From NCBI GenBank assembly GCA_023386455.1, contig JAEWJO010000060.1, positions 1-10,106 on the forward strand: a DNA stretch of 10,106 bases. Direction: 5' to 3'. This DNA is from Pseudomonadota bacterium. Its GTDB lineage: Bacteria; Myxococcota_A; Polyangia; Haliangiales; Haliangiaceae. Shown here piece after piece: positions 6,316-10,106 of this stretch (the first letter of the stretch is position 1; the number at the start of each line of letters is the position of its first letter). The notes under the pieces are model-generated. The model was not told the origin of the DNA. It searched no databases and worked only from the letters and a program-made list of their open reading frames with translations. A program made the position numbers and the translations under genes.

Positions 6316-7686
6316 ATGGGCCTCGTCATCGTCACGACACCCGCCGAGCTGACCTCCGCGATCAGCGCCGCGCAGGCCGGCGACGAGATCGTGCTCGCCG
6401 ACGGCACCTATCCGCTGACGGGTGTCACGTGCGGCGCGACCGGAACCGAGACGCAGCCGATCGTCGTCCGCGCCCAGAACCCGCTCGGTGCGCACGTCGA
6501 GCTCGACGCGCTCGAGGGCTTCAAGGTCACCGGTGCGCACTGGCACTTCGAGGGCCTCGACGTCACCGGCGTCTGCGCCGTCGACTCGAGCTGCGAGCAC
6601 GCGTTCCACGTGATGGGCGCGGCGGTCGGCTTCGTGCTGCGCGGCTCGCGCGTGCGTGACTTCAACGCGCAGCTGAAGGTCAACGCGTCGAAGATCGATA
6701 CCACCTGGGTCACACCGGACCGCGGCCTCATCGAGTACAACGAGCTCGCCGATACGCGAGCGCGCAACACGTCGAACCCGGTCACGAAGCTCAACATCGA
6801 CACCGGCGACGACTGGATCATCCGCGGCAACTACATCCACGACGCGCAGAAGGCCGGCGGTGACAACATCAGCTACGCGACGTTCTTGAAGAGCGGCGGC
6901 AAGCGCGGCGTGATCGAGCGGAACCTCGTGGTCTGCTCGCGCGACACGACCGGCGGCACGCGCATCGGCCTGTCGTTCGGCGGCGGTGGTACCGGGGCGC
7001 AGTTCTGCGCGCCCGCGTTCGATCCGGACGTACCGTGCAGCGTCGAGCACGAGGGCGGCACGATGCGCAACAACATCATCGCGAGCTGCAGCGACGTCGG
7101 CATCTACCTGAATCGCGCGAAGGACACGCACCTCCTCTACAACACGCTGATCTCCACCGGCGGCGTCGACTTCCGGTTCGACACGACGAGCGGCGAGGCC
7201 GTCGGCAACGTCCTCAGCGGGATGATCCGGACGCGCGACAACGCGACGATGACCGCGACATCGAACCAGCAGAACCTCGCGGTCTCGCAGTTGCTGGCGT
7301 GGTACCGCGATCCGCTGATCGGCGACTTGACGGTGATCGGCGACGTGTCGGTGCTGAAGACCGCCGGACCGACGCGCGCCGACGTGTTGAACGATTACTG
7401 CGTGCAGCAGCGGCCGTCGACCATGTACACGCTCGGCGCGATCGAGCACGCGGTCGGCACGTGCGACACGACGCGGCCGCCCGTCGACCCGCATCCGACC
7501 GGCGATTCGGACGGCGCGTCGATCGCCGGCGACGATACCGGCGTCTCGTCGACGCAGCCGGGTGGCTGCTGCGACACGGGCGGCTCGCGTGGCACGTTGC
7601 CGCTCGCGCTCGTCGTGCTCGTCGGGCTGTTCCGTCAGCGCGGCCGCAGCGTGACGCGGAGGTGCATCACCTCCGGCGCGGTGTAG
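6316..7686 (+). CDS. Right-handed parallel beta-helix protein (PL6/chondroitinase-B-like) with MYXO-CTERM-like tail
   Basis: The product has 456 residues. The opening VTTPAELTSAISAAQAGDEI followed by VLADGTY is the typical start of PL6/chondroitinase-B-type beta-helix domains. Helix rungs follow to about residue 340 (LIEYNELAD, WIIRGNYIHD, GVIERNLVV, TMRNNIIASCSDVGIYLNRA, HLLYNTLIST), with a closing YTLGAIEH at 371-378. Lys192 and Arg216 sit roughly where PL6 lyases carry their catalytic Lys/Arg pair, but this assignment is a guess; the RHG motif of true lyases is absent. A Pro/Asp/Ser/Thr-rich linker (about 382-416) leads to GCCDTGG, a hydrophobic stretch (LPLALVVLVGLF) and RQRGR, which is a MYXO-CTERM-like sorting signal. 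No signal peptide precedes the domain, and the frame is closed at 6256-6258 upstream, which is odd for such a protein. The last 52 bases overlap the convergent gene. Confidence 0.85.
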   Translation: MGLVIVTTPAELTSAISAAQAGDEIVLADGTYPLTGVTCGATGTETQPIVVRAQNPLGAHVELDALEGFKVTGAHWHFEGLDVTGVCAVDSSCEHAFHVMGAAVGFVLRGSRVRDFNAQLKVNASKIDTTWVTPDRGLIEYNELADTRARNTSNPVTKLNIDTGDDWIIRGNYIHDAQKAGGDNISYATFLKSGGKRGVIERNLVVCSRDTTGGTRIGLSFGGGGTGAQFCAPAFDPDVPCSVEHEGGTMRNNIIASCSDVGIYLNRAKDTHLLYNTLISTGGVDFRFDTTSGEAVGNVLSGMIRTRDNATMTATSNQQNLAVSQLLAWYRDPLIGDLTVIGDVSVLKTAGPTRADVLNDYCVQQRPSTMYTLGAIEHAVGTCDTTRPPVDPHPTGDSDGASIAGDDTGVSSTQPGGCCDTGGSRGTLPLALVVLVGLFRQRGRSVTRRCITSGAV

Positions 7687-8999
7687 CGATCCACCGTCAC
7701 CTCGCGGACCTGCGCGATGCGGTCGGGACGGCCGGTATCGGGCGCCGCCTGCTGTGCCGCGGTGTCGGGACCGATCGCGAGCTCCTCGTCGGTCTCGGTG
7801 CCGAGATCGTAGAGAATGATCTCGGTCGTGACGTCGCAGCTGCGCGGAATATCTCCGTCGAACAGCGCGATGCCGTCGGGGCCTGTCGCGAAGAACCAGT
7901 CATCGGACATGCCGAACATCGTCGCGAGCGACAGCGACTGGCCCGGCTCGCCGTGGACGACGAGCTCGTACGACTGCCCGGGGAGCGCCACGCCGGCGGC
8001 GCTCGCGTCTGTCGGCGTCGTGAACTCGGCGACGCTGACGAGCCCCGGCGGCGGTGCGGCGACGAGGCTGTCGTGCAGCGGCGTCGGGTTGCCATCCTCG
8101 GCGAGTCGCTCGAGGCCGACGCCGTAGTCCGCGGTGCCCGGCGTGAACAGGAGGTTCGGTTCCGTGCCGACGACGACGACACCCGGCGACAGCGGGGTCG
8201 CGAACCCGCGCTGCGTGCCGAGCGTCGTGCCGAGCGTATCCGGTTGCCCCGCCTCGACGAGCAGCTCGAAGCCATTCGGGCGCGCCGGCTTGCCGGGCTC
8301 GAACAGCGGCGCCGGCGTCGTCGACAGGGCCCACGCGAGCGGCGTGATGTGGATCGGGGCGCCGCCGAGCGACGTCTGCAGCGTGAGCTCGTTCGACACG
8401 TTCTCGATGCGCAACGTGAACTGTTGATCGGCGCCGGGCGTCAGCGTCACGCGGATCATCTGCGCGACCGTCGGCCGGTTGAACGTCGCGCCGCTCGTCA
8501 GCGTCACGGTCTCCGGGACCTGGCGAATGACGGTCTCGGGGTCCGGATCGCCTTGATCGCGCGTCATCTGGCGCGTGCCGGTCGCGTCACCGATCGCGGG
8601 CTCCTGATCGATCTCGGTTCCCGCGTTCCACAGCAGAACGAGCTGGGTGACATCGCCAGAGACCGGGACACCGTCCACATAAAGCGGGATGCCGTCTGGG
8701 CCAGGCGCGAAGAACCAGTCGTTGGACTCGCGCAGCATCGTCGCGAAGCTGACGGCCTGGCCCGGTCCTGCCGTGAACCGGATCTGGTAGGCCTCGCCGG
8801 GACCCGCGACGCCATCGACGAGCGTCGTCTTTGTTGCCTGGGTGCCCGCCTTCACCACCGTCCATGGCGCGACGTTCTCGATCTTCACGGTGAAGTCGCG
8901 CGCGCTGACGCCCGGCGTGTCATCGGCGGGCGAGTTGTTGTCGTCGTCATCGCACGCGAGGAGCGCGAACGACGCGATCATCAAGGCTCCGAGTTTCAT
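7635..8999 (-). CDS. Spondin_N-domain lipoprotein with internal duplication
   Basis: The product has 454 residues. The signal peptide MKLGALMIASFALLA ends at the lipobox cysteine Cys16, followed by four Asp; an Asp at +2 causes inner-membrane retention in enterics, but sorting rules in myxobacteria may differ. Two related halves follow. Residues 36-187 hold FTVKIENV..., SNDWFFAPGPDGIPL, LLWNAGTEIDQEP and IRVTLTP. Residues 193-454 hold FTLRIENV..., SDDWFFATGPDGIAL, ILYDLGTETDEE and LRVTLRP. The second half also carries two copies of the middle spondin_N unit (PLFEPGK...GFELLVEAGQP at 231-253, LLFTPGT...GVGLERLAEDGNP at 283-305), which the first half lacks. Spondin_N is an extracellular adhesion-type domain in F-spondins; the bacterial role is unknown. 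The start is well supported by a strong ribosome site. The gene lies 101 bases downstream of the FrnE gene on the same strand. Confidence 0.87.
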   Translation of the reverse strand: MKLGALMIASFALLACDDDDNNSPADDTPGVSARDFTVKIENVAPWTVVKAGTQATKTTLVDGVAGPGEAYQIRFTAGPGQAVSFATMLRESNDWFFAPGPDGIPLYVDGVPVSGDVTQLVLLWNAGTEIDQEPAIGDATGTRQMTRDQGDPDPETVIRQVPETVTLTSGATFNRPTVAQMIRVTLTPGADQQFTLRIENVSNELTLQTSLGGAPIHITPLAWALSTTPAPLFEPGKPARPNGFELLVEAGQPDTLGTTLGTQRGFATPLSPGVVVVGTEPNLLFTPGTADYGVGLERLAEDGNPTPLHDSLVAAPPPGLVSVAEFTTPTDASAAGVALPGQSYELVVHGEPGQSLSLATMFGMSDDWFFATGPDGIALFDGDIPRSCDVTTEIILYDLGTETDEELAIGPDTAAQQAAPDTGRPDRIAQVREVTVDRYTAPEVMHLRVTLRPR

Positions 9000-9006
9000 C
9001 GTGAGG

Positions 9007-9012
9007 TCCTTT
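9007..9012 (-). promoter_or_regulatory. Strong Shine-Dalgarno site of the spondin_N lipoprotein gene
   Basis: AAAGGA on the minus strand lies 7 bases before the ATG at 8997-8999. It is the clearest ribosome site in the window and fixes this start. Confidence 0.75.
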
Positions 9013-9055
9013 CGCAGTTCAGCCGGAGCCGATGCGAGGACCGCGCCCTTTTCTT

Positions 9056-9075
9056 CCGCGCGATCACCTGCGCGG
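9056..9075 (-). other. Short hairpin between the FrnE and spondin_N genes
   Basis: CCGCGC (9056-9061) pairs with GCGCGG (9070-9075) around an 8-base loop. It lies 26 bases past the FrnE stop on the minus strand and is followed on that strand by AAGAAAAGGG, not by a T-tract. It could be a Rho-type or attenuating structure, part of the downstream leader, or chance in GC-rich DNA. Confidence 0.3.
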
Positions 9076-9100
9076 GCACGCGTACGTGGTCAGCGCGACG

Positions 9101-9790
9101 CTAGCACCCGTCGGGACCACACACGGCGCCGTCGACGATCTCGGTCGGCTGTTCGGCCCAGCCGCGCTCGAGCGCACCGACCAGCACCTCGGGCGCCTGC
9201 GCACCCGACACGCCGAGCCGGCCGCCGATCACGAAGAACGGGACACCGCTGATGCCGAGCTCGCGCGCGAGGTTCTCGTCGTCGCGGACCTCCTTCGCGT
9301 AGCGATCGGTCGCGAGGACGTCGGCGACCTCCGCTTCCGGGAGCCCGACCTCGACGGCGAGCGGCACGAGCCCGGCGGTCTCGCCGATCGGCGCGCCGTC
9401 GGTGAAGTAGCCCTTCAGCAGGCGCTCCTTCATCTGGGCGCCGAGTCCCTTGGTCTGGGCGAAATGGATCACGCGATGCGCGTCGAACGTGTTGCCACCC
9501 TTCGCACGCTCGTAGTGGAACTCGAGTCCTTCGGCGGCGGCGGCGCTCGTGACGCGATCGATCATCGCCTGCGCCTGCGCGGCGCCGACCCGGTACTTCT
9601 TCGCGAGGTGCTCGGCGTGGCTGATGTTCTCGCGCACGCGCGGCGCGCTCGGATCGAGCTCGAACGAGTGCCACACGACGTCGACGTCCTTCGCGTGCTC
9701 GAACGTGCCGAGCGCGCGCTCGAACCGGCGCTTGCCGATGTAGCACCACGGGCACACGACGTCGGACCAGATGTCGACACGCAACTTCAT
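9101..9790 (-). CDS. frnE: FrnE-like DsbA-family thiol oxidoreductase
   Basis: The product has 229 residues and no signal peptide, so it should be cytoplasmic, as FrnE proteins are. The thioredoxin-fold opening MKLRVDIWSDVVCPWCYIGK contains the redox motif Cys13-Pro-Trp-Cys16. The helical insert follows (about 60-170), then the cis-proline loop GISGVPFFVIGG with Pro184. The C-terminus is CGPDGC (Cys224, Cys229), a CX4C pair like the second redox motif described in Deinococcus radiodurans FrnE. Related proteins are also annotated as 2-hydroxychromene-2-carboxylate isomerases, but the CPWC and CX4C motifs favour a disulfide oxidoreductase. The start at 9788-9790 is chosen because the domain begins there; the upstream extension to 9871 is Arg/Ser/His-rich and would overlap the divergent gene. 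The promoter region shared with that gene is only 33 bases. Confidence 0.9.
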   Translation of the reverse strand: MKLRVDIWSDVVCPWCYIGKRRFERALGTFEHAKDVDVVWHSFELDPSAPRVRENISHAEHLAKKYRVGAAQAQAMIDRVTSAAAAEGLEFHYERAKGGNTFDAHRVIHFAQTKGLGAQMKERLLKGYFTDGAPIGETAGLVPLAVEVGLPEAEVADVLATDRYAKEVRDDENLARELGISGVPFFVIGGRLGVSGAQAPEVLVGALERGWAEQPTEIVDGAVCGPDGC

Positions 9791-9823
9791 GCCGCGACCG
9801 TACCAGCGATGCGATGATTGGCC

Positions 9824-10106
9824 ATGCGCCGGATTGGAATCACTGTTGTCGTCGCGGCATGCTGGACGCAACCGCCGGTGACGGATCAGCCGAAGACCCC
9901 AGCCGACCGGTCAGCTCCGACCGTCGACGACAAGGTGGAGCTGACCGGCACCTTGCGAGTCGATCCGGTGCCCGGACCACGGCACTTCCAGGGCGTTCAC
10001 CTCGAGGTGCCGGGACGCGGGACGTTTCTCGTCGACTACCGGGCGCGGGGCGTGTGGCGGTCGTTCGACGGCGTCCAGGTCGTCGTCACCGGTGCCTGCT
10101 ACCAGC
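9824..10106 (+). CDS. Lipoprotein, N-terminal 94 residues (partial at right edge)
   Basis: An ATG at 9824 opens a frame that runs off the window. MRRIGITVVVAAC is a short signal peptide ending in a lipobox cysteine (Cys13), so the product should be a lipoprotein. A Pro/Thr/Asp linker follows (about 14-38). Residues about 40-94 are strand-rich (VELTGTLRVD..., GVHLEVPGRGTFLVDYRA, VQVVVTGACYQ), suggesting a small beta-barrel of OB-fold type, although the family is not certain. The start is 33 bases from the divergent FrnE gene. The ribosome site is weak. The true length and stop are outside the window. Confidence 0.72.
   Translation, partial: MRRIGITVVVAACWTQPPVTDQPKTPADRSAPTVDDKVELTGTLRVDPVPGPRHFQGVHLEVPGRGTFLVDYRARGVWRSFDGVQVVVTGACYQ

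Noticed and set aside
7035..9104. 689-codon plus-strand open frame across the beta-helix 3' end and the spondin_N gene
   Set aside because: Arg/Asp/Ala-rich with no recognisable domain, and it covers two well-supported genes in other frames.
1..10106. tRNA, rRNA, riboswitch, phage, toxin-antitoxin or defence module
   Set aside because: No cloverleaf, rRNA-like sequence, integrase, nuclease/antitoxin pair or known defence domain was found on either strand.

Overview
The window is GC-rich (about two thirds G+C by eye) with a strong G/C preference at third codon positions. It looks like a chromosomal segment from a myxobacterium-type deltaproteobacterium (Myxococcota). Pointers are a MYXO-CTERM-like tail on a beta-helix protein, Cys-rich PD40 and spondin_N lipoproteins, and an exported protein with a long Asp/Arg/Lys low-complexity tract. 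This placement is inferred from style and not from a marker gene.

Layout: (1) 2-127 (+), the last 41 codons of a transposase, running in from the left and meeting (2) 124-1581 (-), an exported protein with a CsgG/TolB-like N-terminal domain, a mixed-charge linker and a beta-barrel-like C-terminus. (3) 1839-2936 (-), a soluble PAS histidine kinase without an adjacent response regulator. (4) 2935-4134 (+), a DoxX-like membrane protein with a fused C-terminal beta domain; its ATG overlaps the kinase ATG in the tetranucleotide CATG. (5) 4142-5152 (-), a PD40 propeller lipoprotein immediately downstream of (6) 5155-6039 (-), a RarD transporter. (7) 6120-6299 (+), a 59-residue single-pass membrane protein that is easily missed, followed after 16 bases by (8) 6316-7686 (+), a parallel beta-helix protein with a MYXO-CTERM-like tail but no signal peptide. 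(9) 7635-8999 (-), a duplicated spondin_N lipoprotein whose 3' end overlaps the beta-helix gene. (10) 9101-9790 (-), a FrnE/DsbA-type oxidoreductase. (11) 9824 to the right edge (+), the start of another lipoprotein.

Packing is tight, with convergent pairs that touch or overlap and divergent pairs with 0-80 bases between them. Most products are envelope or exported proteins: three lipoproteins, a putative outer-membrane protein, a beta-helix protein, three membrane proteins and one soluble sensor kinase. Only two same-strand pairs look co-transcribed: rarD with the PD40 lipoprotein, and the small membrane protein with the beta-helix gene. I see no defence system, CRISPR, RNA gene, biosynthetic cluster or phage module, and no convincing new multi-gene system. 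The points most worth a second look are the unannotated small membrane protein, the leaderless MYXO-CTERM beta-helix protein next to it, the heptad mixed-charge tract in an exported protein, and the CATG start-codon overlap with a possible leaderless promoter.
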